A stretch of DNA of 64,000 nucleotides from Prorocentrum cordatum (taxonomy: Eukaryota > Sar > Dinophyceae > Prorocentrales > Prorocentraceae), in contig CAUYUJ010017849.1 in NCBI GenBank assembly GCA_963575745.1, forward strand, positions 249,926 to 313,925, read 5' to 3'. The notes under the pieces are model-generated. The model made no database searches and had not been told where the DNA came from. It saw only the letters and a program-made list of their open reading frames with translations. Every line of letters starts with the position of its first letter. The first letter of the stretch is position 1. Position numbers and translations under genes: made by a program. This document shows positions 55,162 through 64,000 of the stretch, in pieces.

Positions 55162-55585
55162 CTGGGAGGGACAGGTTGTCGTGACTATCGAGGTCCATGG
55201 CCCTGCCACCACCAAACCTGAGAAGCTGGGCAGGAACAGTGCCAGCACCAGACGCCCCAGCAGCGGCGGGGCCGGACGCCGCCGAGGGGTCGAGAGAAAC
55301 GTGGCGCTTCTGCTTGCAGTCGGACTCGATTGGACAGGACACGCGAGAGGACACAAGACCCTCCCGAGGGCCACATTGCCACAGGAATGTAGGAAGCATG
55401 GGTCGCGAGACACAGGACACAAGGGTACCCTTGATTTTGCAGGGTCGACCTACTAATTCTATATTCGACCTACTACTCTGGGCCGACTGTATCATCCTTC
55501 TTCTATTTGGCCTCCTTCTTGGGAGTCTCGGACAGGCCAGGTATGGGCCGGCCCCGCGGGAAATGAGGGGAGCGCGAGCTGACAA
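55162..55585 (-). pseudogene. Upstream exon of the introner-split coding region
   Basis: The open frame reads down to ..GAGTVPAQLLRFGGGRAMDL, DSHDNLSLP and stops at the predicted GC donor. Earlier residues include RPMLPTFLWQCGPREGLVSS and CPIESDCKQKRHVSLDP with several Cys. No domain is assigned. The true start is unknown; the frame runs to 55585 without a convincing Met context. Confidence 0.4.
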
Positions 55586-56701
55586 GTCACAGGCCCCCCG
55601 GGCGAGCCAACAGGTGACAGGCCCCCCGGGCGAGCTAGCAGGTGACGGCCTTTAGTCCACATGGCATGAGCCAAACTTGCTACGGATCCCACGAGACAAG
55701 GATGATAATGCTGCTTCTGCTGCTGAGGAGGAGGAGGAGGAGGAGGAGGAGGTGGAGAAACGGGAGGAAGAGGAGAAAGAGGAGGAGGATGAGGAGGAGG
55801 AGGAAGGGAAGAGGAAGAAGAGGAGGATGAGGAGGAGGAGGTTAGCGAGAGGAACGTAAGGGGAATGGATGCAGAAAGGGCAGGCCGGGAACGAGACGAA
55901 GTTTGGTAGAGACTGGGCGTCCCAGGCCTCTGCCTCCTCCGTAGAGGCTTCCCAGAAGGTTTTTGATTTGCTCGCGGGTGATCGCCTGCCAATCACTCCT
56001 GCCCGAAGTCGACGACAACGAGCGAAGGGCCCGAAAGGGACCGAAAGGGGGAGCGAGGGACGGACCCAGGAACCCAGACAAAGGACGAGCGAAGGGACCC
56101 GACCGAAGAAACAAGGGACACGAAACCTCGAGGGCCCCGAGCAGTGCACCATTCAAAACCGTCCAGGGACGGAGGCGTCAACACAGGACGATTAAACAAC
56201 GTTTAAAGTTGAACACTTCAAACCTCCAACTGCTCCGGTCCCCCCGCCACTGCATGCCTCCCCCACCCAATCGCTGAGCACAGACAGGTGTGAGGGAAAG
56301 ACGGGGGGAGGGCTCAAGAAAACAACATTCGAGAGAAGGGGAAAACTCCCATTCACGAATTTATCACTACGCTGTCTTCAGCTTGTCGTGACACACGAGC
56401 AGGATCAATAGTCCTGGCCACATTATCAAGGAGACGAGCATGATCGAGTGACTCCATCCAATCCAGCCTCCCCAGTGAAACACCTGATGGTACTTCACAA
56501 GAAAGCTGCACAAGTCAAGCGGCTGCGAGGCTAGCAACACATAACTAGAATGCCAGAACAGAGATCGATAGCAAGCGTAGCAGCCATCCAACCACATCCT
56601 TTCATCATCCTCATCATCATCCCACCCCCACCCAGCCAGACAAAAGCAGACGGAGGGGGGGGGGAAGAGGAAGCTCTCAGGAGTCCCAGTAGGCACTCTG
56701 C
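55586..56701. other. Intergenic; (AGG)n tract, no gene recognised
   Basis: A short direct repeat, CACAGGCCCCCCGGGCGAGC / GACAGGCCCCCCGGGCGAGC (about 55590 and 55617), is followed by an (AGG)n tract at 55724-55850 and a GAGCGAAGGGCCCGAAAGGG-type repeat at 56020-56100. The sequence to 56700 is non-repetitive. Confidence 0.45.
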
Positions 56702-57541
56702 CTACAATATCGGCGCGCCATTGCCCGCTTCGTGCTGCGTGAGCTTCGTAACAGAGCGCACGCACGACAGCGAGGAGCTCGATAAGGAACACCAGGGGAT
56801 TCGACAGCAGGAGGAAAAAACATCATCTGGAGTAGTGGCCGCGCAGAGGCACGGCTTGTAGATCGCCACCTTGTGCAGGGAGCCAGCGGCGGACACGCTG
56901 AACGTGGACGTCGCATTGGCGGTGCCGTCGCCATCCGGAAAGGCATCGCCAGGCGCATCACGATCTGGCTCCGAGGGATACTCGGCATGAAGCGAGACAT
57001 CGCCGAGTCGACCAGCACGAACAGCTTCACGCAATTCGGCAGAGAGGTCGCCGCGAACATCCACGAGCCGCTCAGGAACTGGAGGCGAGTCGTCATCACG
57101 TGGACCAGCACGAACTGTTTCACGCGGTTCGGGAAGGCCACAATGAACGTCCACGAGTCGCTCGGCGGAAACAGCACCATCAGCGCCATGTGGAACATTC
57201 AGATCGCGAGTAGCACCTGCAGGAAGTTGAAGCCGATGATGGGGATCAGTACCATCGCGAGGCTGGTTCTCCTCCTGCAGGTTCGGCGAGACGACGCCAC
57301 CAGACTGGCCCAGCGTATTGGCGAGCTCCGTCAGGAGGAACTCTGATTTGACACGGTTGATGTGCCGAGCGAGGGCGAAGCTGGTGTCGACGTGCTCGAG
57401 CCTCCGCCGCAACGACCGCTGGGAATTGTCTTTGAAGAGCGTGCGTGCGGCCACACCAAAGCCAGCGAAGTCGCGACCCGTGGTGTCGCATATCATGCGC
57501 AGAGCCTGGCCATGGAGGCGAACAATGAGTTCCTCGGCCAT
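56702..57541 (-). CDS. Unrecognised ORF (279 aa) downstream of a DinoSL relic; retroposed gene candidate
   Basis: Begins at an ATG 52 nt downstream of the spliced-leader relic, as expected of a reverse-transcribed mRNA. Residues 1-95 are convincingly protein-like (MAEELIVRLHGQALRMICDT, then RRRLEHVDTSFALARHINRV, KSEFLLTELANTLGQSGGVV). After that the register is doubtful. The called frame is Asp/Arg/Pro-rich, while the alternative minus frame 56677-57198 is hydrophobic (SDSWTFIVAFPNRVKQFVLV). A ~91-bp tandem duplication spans about 57000-57170. A frameshift near residue 95 is possible. Family unknown. No poly-A remnant was seen at the 3' side. Confidence 0.45.
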   Translation of the reverse strand: MAEELIVRLHGQALRMICDTTGRDFAGFGVAARTLFKDNSQRSLRRRLEHVDTSFALARHINRVKSEFLLTELANTLGQSGGVVSPNLQEENQPRDGTDPHHRLQLPAGATRDLNVPHGADGAVSAERLVDVHCGLPEPRETVRAGPRDDDSPPVPERLVDVRGDLSAELREAVRAGRLGDVSLHAEYPSEPDRDAPGDAFPDGDGTANATSTFSVSAAGSLHKVAIYKPCLCAATTPDDVFSSCCRIPWCSLSSSSLSCVRSVTKLTQHEAGNGAPIL

Positions 57542-57593
57542 GGAATCAACCGAAGATCAAAACAAATCGAACCTAATACAAGGCGCGCCGCAG

Positions 57594-57615
57594 CTTGAGC
57601 CAAAATGGCCACGGA
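57594..57615 (-). other. DinoSL (spliced leader) relic, 21 of 22 positions
   Basis: On the minus strand this is a 22-nt match to the conserved dinoflagellate spliced leader with one change (A to G at leader position 6, counting the variable first base). The plus strand shows CTTGAGCCAAAATGGC followed by CACGG. The variable first base is T, as allowed. DinoSL is added to mRNA by trans-splicing and is not normally in front of genes in DNA, so this marks a retroposed transcript. It abuts the foldback element at 57613. Confidence 0.8.
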
Positions 57616-57935
57616 CTCCTAGAAGGTTCGGAGTAGATGGGGTCGGAGGACCGCGCCGCATCGCTGATGCATCGACGATGCATCGGTCATGTATCGGCGA
57701 TGCATCAGCGATGCACCAGCGAATGGGGTCGGAGGACCGCGCCGCATCGCTGATGCATCGACGATGCATCGGTCATGTATCGGCGATGCATCAGCGATGC
57801 ACCAGCGATGCATCGTCGACATCGGCGATGCATCGGCGACATCGACGTGAAGCAGATCGGGCTCCGCATCGACCCGCATCGCCGATATGCGGCGCGATCC
57901 TCCGACCCCATCTACTCGGACCCATCTAGGAGGCC
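57613..57935 (+). mobile_element. FB-GGCCTCC foldback element, copy 3, with internal duplication
   Basis: The left end (CTCCTAGAAGG..TTCGGAGTAGATGGGGTCGG) and right end (CCGACCCCATCTACTCGGAC..CATCTAGGAGGCC) are inverted. The interior CATCGCTGATGCATCGACGA block with ATGGGGTCGGAGGACCGCGC is tandemly duplicated, about 85 bp per unit (57637-57721 and 57722-57806). GAAGCAGATCGGGCTCCGCA is shared with copy 2. Confidence 0.8.
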
Positions 57936-57939
57936 TAGA

Positions 57940-57990
57940 CTCCTCCTCCTCCTCCTCCTCCTCCTCCTCCTCCTCCTCCTGCTCCTTCTC
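57940..57990. repeat. (CCT)n tract
   Basis: A near-perfect TCC repeat immediately after the foldback element. Confidence 0.9.
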
Positions 57991-58024
57991 ATTATCCTCC
58001 AGTATCACTCTCGCCGTTGTAAAT

Positions 58025-58447
58025 TCAGGGCGTGCCCGACTCCTCGTCGGTGTCGTACTGTTGGGCAAAGGTCTTCCTCCGAAGTTGGCCATATGAAGGC
58101 GGGAGCTGTCGGAGATCCTGTCGGGGGCGCGCCTGCACGGACCCATGCCGGCCGAAGGTGTCACTCGCATGCGGGAGGTTCCCGGCGGCCCGTGGTCCCG
58201 GCTCCGAACGGGCGCGCGCTTCCGCCTCCTCGTCGTCTTGCTCCTTGTTCGCGTCGCCGAAGTCCTGCGAAATCAAGCCGGACACGTCGAAGCTGGGCAG
58301 TGCGACCGTGGGCCCGATGTCCTCCTTCCCCTCGCACGCGACGCCCAGGATGCCGAGGCGAAGCGTGCGCTCGATGTCCTCCTCCTCCTCCCCCTCCTCC
58401 TCCTCCTCCTCCTCCTCCGCCTCCTCCTCCTCCTCGAGCGTACCCAA
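58025..58447 (-). CDS. Unrecognised acidic ORF (140 aa), probable continuation of the gene at 58483
   Basis: A Glu run from a (CCT)n tract (58376-58436) is followed by DIERTLRLGILGVACEGKED, IGPTVALPSFDVSGLISQDF, GDANKEQDDEEAEARARSEP and RRKTFAQQYDTDEESGTP. Composition after the Glu run is protein-like and acidic. It lies 35 bp downstream of the next ORF on the same strand but in another frame, so slippage in the Glu tract or an intron may separate two parts of one gene. Family unknown. Confidence 0.4.
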   Translation of the reverse strand: MGTLEEEEEAEEEEEEEEGEEEEDIERTLRLGILGVACEGKEDIGPTVALPSFDVSGLISQDFGDANKEQDDEEAEARARSEPGPRAAGNLPHASDTFGRHGSVQARPRQDLRQLPPSYGQLRRKTFAQQYDTDEESGTP

Positions 58448-58482
58448 AGAATGTCCATAATGTCAGCTGCTTTCTGCACATG

Positions 58483-58917
58483 CTAAACCTCCTCGTGCTC
58501 GGTGTCCTTTTCGCCCTCATGGCGGGCGACGCGGGGCGCTTCGATTGCCTCTAGGAGAGCCTCTGTCTGGCTAGCTCCTTGCTTGTAGACGCATGCGTAG
58601 TCGTAGCTGGCGTGCCTGGAGTCGCCGTCGTAGGTTTTGGACAGTTCGTTTTCGGCGCTGGCGTAAGCGTAGCTATGCTTGTGGCCGTTGTTGGAAAGGT
58701 AATAACTGGCGCGTGACTGCCACCATGATTCCCGTAGTGTCAATGCCTTCTGGAGTTCTTCGATGGTGTTCTTCTGCTCGGCGGCGCGATCCCTTGTGCA
58801 ATGCAACTGGTCGGTAGTGGCTCGTTTTGCCGCGAACTGACACGCCTGTCTGGCTGCACGAAGGTTCCGTGACCATGGGTTGTAGGTGTTGTCCTTCTGG
58901 TACAGGTTCTCCAGCAC
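58483..58917 (-). CDS. Unrecognised 144-aa ORF below a DinoSL-like relic
   Basis: Strongly protein-like: ENLYQKDNTYNPWSRNLRAA, RQACQFAAKRATTDQLHCTR, EQKNTIEELQKALTLRESWW and YASAENELSKTYDGDSRHAS. The middle (RAAEQKNTIEELQKALTLRE) suggests a coiled coil, and the C-terminus is charged. The frame contains no ATG and a TGA lies just upstream, so it may be an internal exon or a 5'-damaged copy. A spliced-leader-like sequence sits about 135 nt upstream on the same strand. Family not recognised. Confidence 0.5.
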   Translation of the reverse strand: MLENLYQKDNTYNPWSRNLRAARQACQFAAKRATTDQLHCTRDRAAEQKNTIEELQKALTLRESWWQSRASYYLSNNGHKHSYAYASAENELSKTYDGDSRHASYDYACVYKQGASQTEALLEAIEAPRVARHEGEKDTEHEEV

Positions 58918-59051
58918 GGCTCAAGCTCCCGCGGGCGCCGCGCCAGCCCAAGCGCGGACGAGGCGGGTGCCGCGCCTAGGCGCCGCCCGAAATCCGAGGA
59001 GGGCCTGTCCCTCGCCAGAGAATATCCTGGGCGTGACGCCTCCTCCTACTC

Positions 59052-59073
59052 CTTGAGCCAGAACGGCTGCGGA
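59052..59073 (-). other. Second, more diverged DinoSL-like relic
   Basis: The plus strand reads CTTGAGCCAGAACGGCTG then CGG. Against the spliced leader (reverse complement) it matches 18 of the 21 fixed positions, plus an allowed first base (T). The three changes are transitions. It has the same orientation as the ORF at 58483-58917 and lies upstream of it. Confidence 0.55.
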
Positions 59074-60604
59074 GCCTCCTTTGCCTCCTCCTTTTCCTCC
59101 TCCATCAAGTCCCCCACCATCTCCACATTCTACTCATCTTCCTCCTCCTCCTCCTCCTCCTCCTCCTCCTCCTCCTCTGCCTCCTCATCCTCTTCCTCCT
59201 GCTCTTCCTCTGCATCCTTTTCCTCCCCTTCCTCCCCCATCAAGTCGCCCACCATCTCCACATTCTAATCATCCTCTTCCCTGTTTACCGATTTCTTCCT
59301 TCGCCTTCGCCTCCTTCGCCTCCCTCTCTGCTGCCCCCCCTCCTCCTCCTCCTCCTCCTCCTCCTCCTCCTCCTCCTCCTCCTCCTCCTCCTCCTCTAGA
59401 TCCTCCCGCCCCTTCCCCCCGTCTTCTCCTGATCCTCTTCCTCCTCTCCTTCCTCTTCCTCCTCTTCTTCCATCTCAGCTCCTCCTCCCCTACCGCCTCC
59501 AGCTCATGCTCCTCCATTTTCCCCGCATCATCTCCCTCCTGTCTCTCTCTCTCTCCCTCTCTCCCGCTCTCCCTTTCCTCCTCCTCCTTCTCCTCCTCCT
59601 AACTCGCTGTTCCTCCTCCAGGTCCTCCTCCTCCCCCTTCTTCTCTGGCTCCCTCCTTCTTTTTCCTTCTGCTCCCCGATCTTCCCCTCACCCTTTTCGC
59701 CTCTCTCGTTCTCCTTCCTCGCCGGACAGCACCATCCCATGGGACGAGTTGGTCGGGTTCGTCCCCCTCTCCTTGAAGTACCCGCCAGCCAAGCGAAGCT
59801 GCAGCCAGTCCAGGTCCGAGCCTCTCGAGGGCTGCATGTCGTTCCTGTCCAGGGGCCGCCTCCACCGCCCCCCCCTCCTTCCAACTCCCTCCCGCTCCAT
59901 CCTTCCATTTTCCTTCACCCAATTCTCCTCTCCTTCCATCATCCTTCCCTTCTCCTTCTCCTTCTCCTTCTCCTTTTCATCCTCCTATCAATTCTCCGTC
60001 CCCTCCCTTTTCCTTCACCCCATCCTCCCCCTCCCCCTTCCCTTTTCCTTCACCCCATTATCCTCTCATGTTCTTTCCTTCCCGGCTGCACGAGAACTGC
60101 CTAGACACATATTCAGAAGGACTTCGCATGTTGCCGCGAGGAGCAGTGGGACTCATAGAACACAAGTACCACCCCAGCAGTTTGCATGGAGGCAGCACAG
60201 ATCACTCAAGGCACTTCTGTTTCGAACAAGATCAACCAACGTACCTCCAGCACGTAGCGGAGTGCCCACAAGCTGATACAAACGCAATTGCGAACAACGA
60301 ATTATCCGAAACCCGGATAATCCAGACCTTCTCGGGCGCTCCCATGGTGTGTCGCGTGAGCCTTCTGGAAGCTGAGACACTCAACAAATTGTCGTAGAGG
60401 CCCCAACGGGCCCCAGGAGGCCCACAAGAACTATTCCAAACGTGGCCCCAAGACACTAACACTAACAGACAGGCCCCGGACAGCTGGAATCGTCAACTTC
60501 GTGATCCTTCTGAGCATATGTGTACAGGTGTGTGTATGTGTATACATATATAGTATATGTATGTTTGTATATATATATATAACCATATATGTATCATACA
60601 CCCC
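59074..60604. other. Intergenic; (CCT)n and (CT)n tracts
   Basis: (CCT)n at 59139-59176 and 59338-59396, (CT)n at about 59538-59570, TCCTTCTCC units at 59940-59985, and an AT-rich TATATGTAT microsatellite at 60525-60595 just before the composite-module head. Long poly-Ser, Pro or Leu frames are repeat artefacts. Confidence 0.5.
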
Positions 60605-62820
60605 AAATAGTGATTGCACTTAAGGGTTCGTGCGAATGGACAAAAAACTGGGCCTGAAGGTCGGTTTGGCGGCTATTAGCCGCCGTCGCCGCCCGTCGTC
60701 TTGGCCTGAAGGTCGGCCTGCCGGTTCCATGCTCGCTGTCGCCTGCTCGTCGTCGCCCGCCGTCTGGGCCTGGGTGTCAAGTGTCGGTCTGGCGGCCCCA
60801 TGGGTCTGGGTGTCGGCCTGGCCGCTCCGCGCTCGCCGTCGCCGCCTCGTCGGCGCCTGCGATTCCACAACATAGATTGCACCGTAAAACCCCGATTCTA
60901 AAAAGGAATTGAGATCTCCACCCCGGTTTACCGTCCAACCTGGAGATGTGTTAATTACATGGCTCTGCCCTGTCGTTTTGTTTTTCTGTCGAAATATCAA
61001 TGCATACCGCCCCCCAAACCAAAACACCATCGAACCCTCCCGTTGCCCTCGTGAAGGACTGTTCTGCGCGCGCGCCTGTCTTCGATAATCCATTGCCTGA
61101 GAAAACCGGAAACACATGCACACGGCCGCGTCGTCGTTGTTCGCGCGCGCATGGCAAAACCTTCCCGCGCGCGCATGTCGAAATCACTCGATCGCCATTG
61201 CGCGTGTGCGGGGGGGGGAGGGGGCGCGACCCCTTTCATATAATATCACGCGGCACGTGGACACCGTCATCGCCATCGGCATGATCATCGCCGCCGTCAT
61301 TGGCCCTGTCGTAGTTGTCGTCGCCCTCGCCCCAAGCACCGCTATTATCATCGCGGCGTCTGCCGTCGTCGAGGTCGCCATGGTACCGCCCTCGCATGAA
61401 TCACCGACTCGCACTGAAGTGCCCGCGCGCCAGCGCGGCCTGCGAAACGTGCTAAGAAGTCCCAGCGGTCAGCGCCACCGCGTCCGCGTCGGTCGCGCCA
61501 GACTACATGTTCGGAAATATTTCTCCTTACGCCACACCAAGGCCCCCAAAACAACCGAAAGACAAACGAAACCTTCAGGGCCGAACCCCGTCCGCCTCAG
61601 CGGACATGTGGTCCAAACGCCCCCCCCCATAAAATTCTAAATGGGCTGGCGCCTGCGAGGGGGGCCGTTGAGGTGATCCACCCCTCTGATTCAAAAGCTC
61701 TATGTAGGGAGAGTGGATGGAGCCTGAGTTGGGCGATTCTGTCTGGGACGTCCTCACAACTTGCCTGGATTTGGCTCTGGTTTGGCCTGTTTTGGCCTCG
61801 TTCGGCCTGGTTGGGCGGCGCGCACCGCCTGAGACATCCTCGCGATTTGCCTGGTTTGGGCAGTGGTTTGGCCTGGTTTGGGCCCGGTTGCACATGAGAC
61901 GTCCTCGCAATTTGCCTGGTTTGGCCTTGGTTTGGCATTTGGCATTTTTTGGGCACGGTTTCGCCTGAGACATCCTCACACATTGCCTTTTTTGGGCCTG
62001 GTTTCGCTTGAGACGTCCTCAAGATTTGCATATTGTTGCCTTGGCTTGGGCCCGGTTTCGCCTGAAACGTAATCACAATTTGCTTGGTTTGGCTCTGGTT
62101 TGGCCTGGTTTGGGCCCGGTTTCGCCTGAGACGTCCTCGCAATGTGCTTGGCTTGTGTTGGTATTCGGTCGGTTTCCCCTAATACGTCCTCACACCGTGG
62201 ATGATTTGGCAAATTCGGGGGCGTCCTTCGCTTGGACGTCCTCCTGGGTTGGGGGCAGTGTCGGCGCGGCTGTGGACAAGCGTCGCCTGCGGGGTCTTTG
62301 CACCGCCCATGGTTCGACCTGGCATCTTGCCCGCGTATTAGGAGACATCTCCGCAATTTGCCTGGCATCGGGCGTGGGCATGGCCCGACTCCATCCTAAA
62401 CGTACCTATTGCCCTCCTCCTCCTCCTCCTCCTCCTTCTCCTGCTCCTCCTCCTCCTCCTCCTCTTTTCCCCCCTCCTCCTCCTCGTACAGATGTTGGCA
62501 TGGACATCGGACGCTGTGTGTTCGGCCACTGTATCACACAGTGCAACCATGGATCACATAATGCCTGCTGTTATGCGGCATTTGACCATGCGGCGGCGTT
62601 AGGAGAAAACCTTTCCCAGCCTGTAGCTGGCCGTTCTGCGCGCGAGCCTGCGCGCGCAAGCGCAACCGCAGCGATGCGCCAGCCAGCGCCAAGCAATTAT
62701 CGCAATCGCTGCCACATGGGTTTTGCAAACCGAGTGGCGAGTGGATGGGTGGGGTGATTGCGCGAGCAATGGGGCGAATTGCACCGCACAGATTGCACCA
62801 CGTAAATTGCGAAACATGGA
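60605..62820 (+). repeat. Composite repeat module, copy D, with inserted minisatellite
   Basis: Head AGTGATTGCACTTAAGGGTT (60608), GCCGCCGTCGCCGCCCGTCG minisatellite (60670-60860), a short TTGCACC run, a spacer with ACATGGCTCTGCCCTGTCG (60957), GCGCGCATG blocks (61070-61200), the CGT-equivalent segment (61258-61500), then a GACGTCCTC minisatellite (61640-62370) and a (CCT)n tract (62408-62465) that interrupt it. It resumes with GTTCTGCGCGCGAGC and the tail GTTTTGCAAACCGAGTGGCG (62632-62760). Closest to copy C. Confidence 0.65.
61640..62370 (+). repeat. GAGACGTCCTCGCAATTTGCCTGG minisatellite
   Basis: Eight to nine diverged units, marked by GACGTCCTC or GACATCCTC near 61748, 61832, 61897, 61968, 62011, 62063, 62128, 62183 and 62341, separated by TTTGGCCTGGTTTGGGCC-like spacers of variable length. 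It interrupts module copy D. Confidence 0.75.
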
Positions 62821-64000
62821 TTCTCCTTCCTAAAAAGACAATAGACTCTACCCCCCCGGCGTTCGCCGCCCCCCTTTCGGGTAAATCATATATGCTTATG
62901 ACCACATGTCCATCCTATATGTGAATTTACATTCTCCCCGGGGAACCGGTATTGGTCCCCCTGAGGTTCCCCTGTGAAAAACGATACGAATCCCTTTCCC
63001 CCCAAAAAAAGACGAAGTGCACACGCCCGCGCCGTCGCGCGCGCATGCCGAAACCCTTCAAAAACCTTCGGTGCCGGGAGGATTTCGCAATCGGGTTTTC
63101 TTAAAAACATACAAAGGCATTTGGTTTGGCAACACTGAGCTGCTAAACAAGCTTACGCGCGAGCTCTTGCGAAACCTTTAAAAAACCATAGGTTTATCAT
63201 GATTTTCACGAAATGCTACCAAACGGGCTTCGTGCGCGCATGTCGAAATCTGTCGAACGCCCTTGAGCGTGTGCCGTCGCGAGAATCCTCTGCACAAAAT
63301 AAGACGAAGTGCAGACGCGCGCGTCGTCGCGCGCGGATGCCGAAATTCTTCAAAACCCATCGGTTTCGGAAGGATGTCAACATCGTGTGTCCAAAAAAAC
63401 TACAAAAACACAAAGTTTCGCAACACGGATTTTCAACAAAAGCATGCGCGCGCGCTCTTGCGTCGTCGTCGTCGCCGTCGTCGCCGTCCTCCCTCCTCCC
63501 GCGTCGTCGTCGTCGTCGTCGCCTACGTCGTCCTCTGTCTTTCCTCGTGTTCGTCGTCGTCGTCGACCTCTTTGGCGGCGTGGTCGTTTCCGTCGTCGTT
63601 GTCGCCGTGGTCGTCCTTCCTCCTCCTCCCTCGTCGTCATCGTCGTCGTCCGTCGTCGGCGTCTCGTCATCGTCCCTCCTCTTTCGTCGCCATCATCGTC
63701 GTCGTCGTCGTCCCTCCTCCCTCGTCGTTGTCGTCGTCGGCGTCGCCGTCCTTCCTCCTTCTTCGTCGTTCGCGTCGTCGCCGTCCTCCCTCCTCCCTCG
63801 TCGTTGTCGTCGTTGTCGCCGTCGTCGTCCTCCCTCCTCCCTCGTCGTCGTCGTCTTCGTTGGCGACGTCGTCGTCGTCGCCGCCGCCATCGTAGTCGTC
63901 GTCGGCTTCGTCGGCGTCGTCGTCGGCGTTGTCATCGTCGTCGTCGTCGGCGTCGGCGTTGTCGTCGCCGTCGTCGTCGGCGTCGTCGACGTCGTCGCCG
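62821..64000 (+). repeat. Composite repeat module, copy E (cut by window end)
   Basis: The spacer TAGACTCTACCCCCCCGGCG, CCCCCTTTCGGGTAAATCAT, TCCATCCTATATGTGAAT matches copy A (12008-12100) closely. Two GCGCGCATG blocks (63010-63180 and 63200-63450) follow, then a (CGT)n array (63455 onward) running off the window. It lacks a head and follows directly on copy D, as copy B does on copy A. Confidence 0.75.

Overview
The window is almost certainly nuclear DNA of a dinoflagellate. It is GC-rich by eye and has no bacterial operon structure. It carries relics of the dinoflagellate trans-spliced leader (DinoSL) next to coding-like ORFs, a decayed pentatricopeptide-repeat array of the kind common in dinoflagellates, LINE-type retroelement wreckage, and very many short foldback elements and minisatellites. 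A Prorocentrum-like genome is possible, but the sequence alone does not fix the genus. I find no confident intact housekeeping gene, and no rRNA, tRNA or CRISPR array.

Layout. 1-11 kb is repeat-derived intergenic DNA with foldback elements (670-862, 2171-2576, 2597-2803), a ~220-bp TIR repeat (1209-1396, 10598-10819) and an ~83-100-bp repeat family (9.84-10.2 kb). 11.4-15.8 kb holds copies of a multi-kilobase composite repeat module (GCCGCC minisatellite, TTGCACCACATAGA array, GCGCGCATG block, CGT array, constant tail). It recurs at 41.35-43.05, 60.6-62.8 and 62.8-64 kb. 15.9-17.2 kb carries two AGCTTTAGCTT satellite arrays bounded by an inverted CCCTACCTAGG. 18.2-22.9 kb holds a 132-bp element with perfect 18-bp TIRs, another foldback copy and a large inverted duplication (447/448-bp arms).

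28.4-29.15 kb is a broken PPR array. 29.6-32.06 kb (minus) is a LINE reverse transcriptase interrupted by TGA codons and a frameshift. 32.85-33.75 kb is an unrecognised 302-aa ORF. 36.0-38.2 kb (plus) is a second LINE with an endonuclease domain. 44.03-46.01 kb is a 2-kb GGGACCTGY array that reads as collagen-like Gly-Pro-X on both strands. 48.08-49.82 kb (minus) is the best intact gene: a 578-628-aa zinc-finger, DDE-transposase-like protein.

54.0-55.6 kb (minus) is a decayed coding region split by an introner-like insertion whose flanking direct repeats supply plausible GC and AG splice sites. 56.7-57.6 and 58.0-59.07 kb (minus) each have a coding-like ORF below a DinoSL relic, as expected of mRNAs that returned to the genome by retroposition.

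The parts fit one picture: reverse-transcriptase elements (29.6, 36-38 kb) could have supplied the activity that retroposed SL-capped transcripts, while many small TIR elements are non-autonomous. The transposase-like gene is a candidate driver for some of them, but no shared termini were found to prove that.
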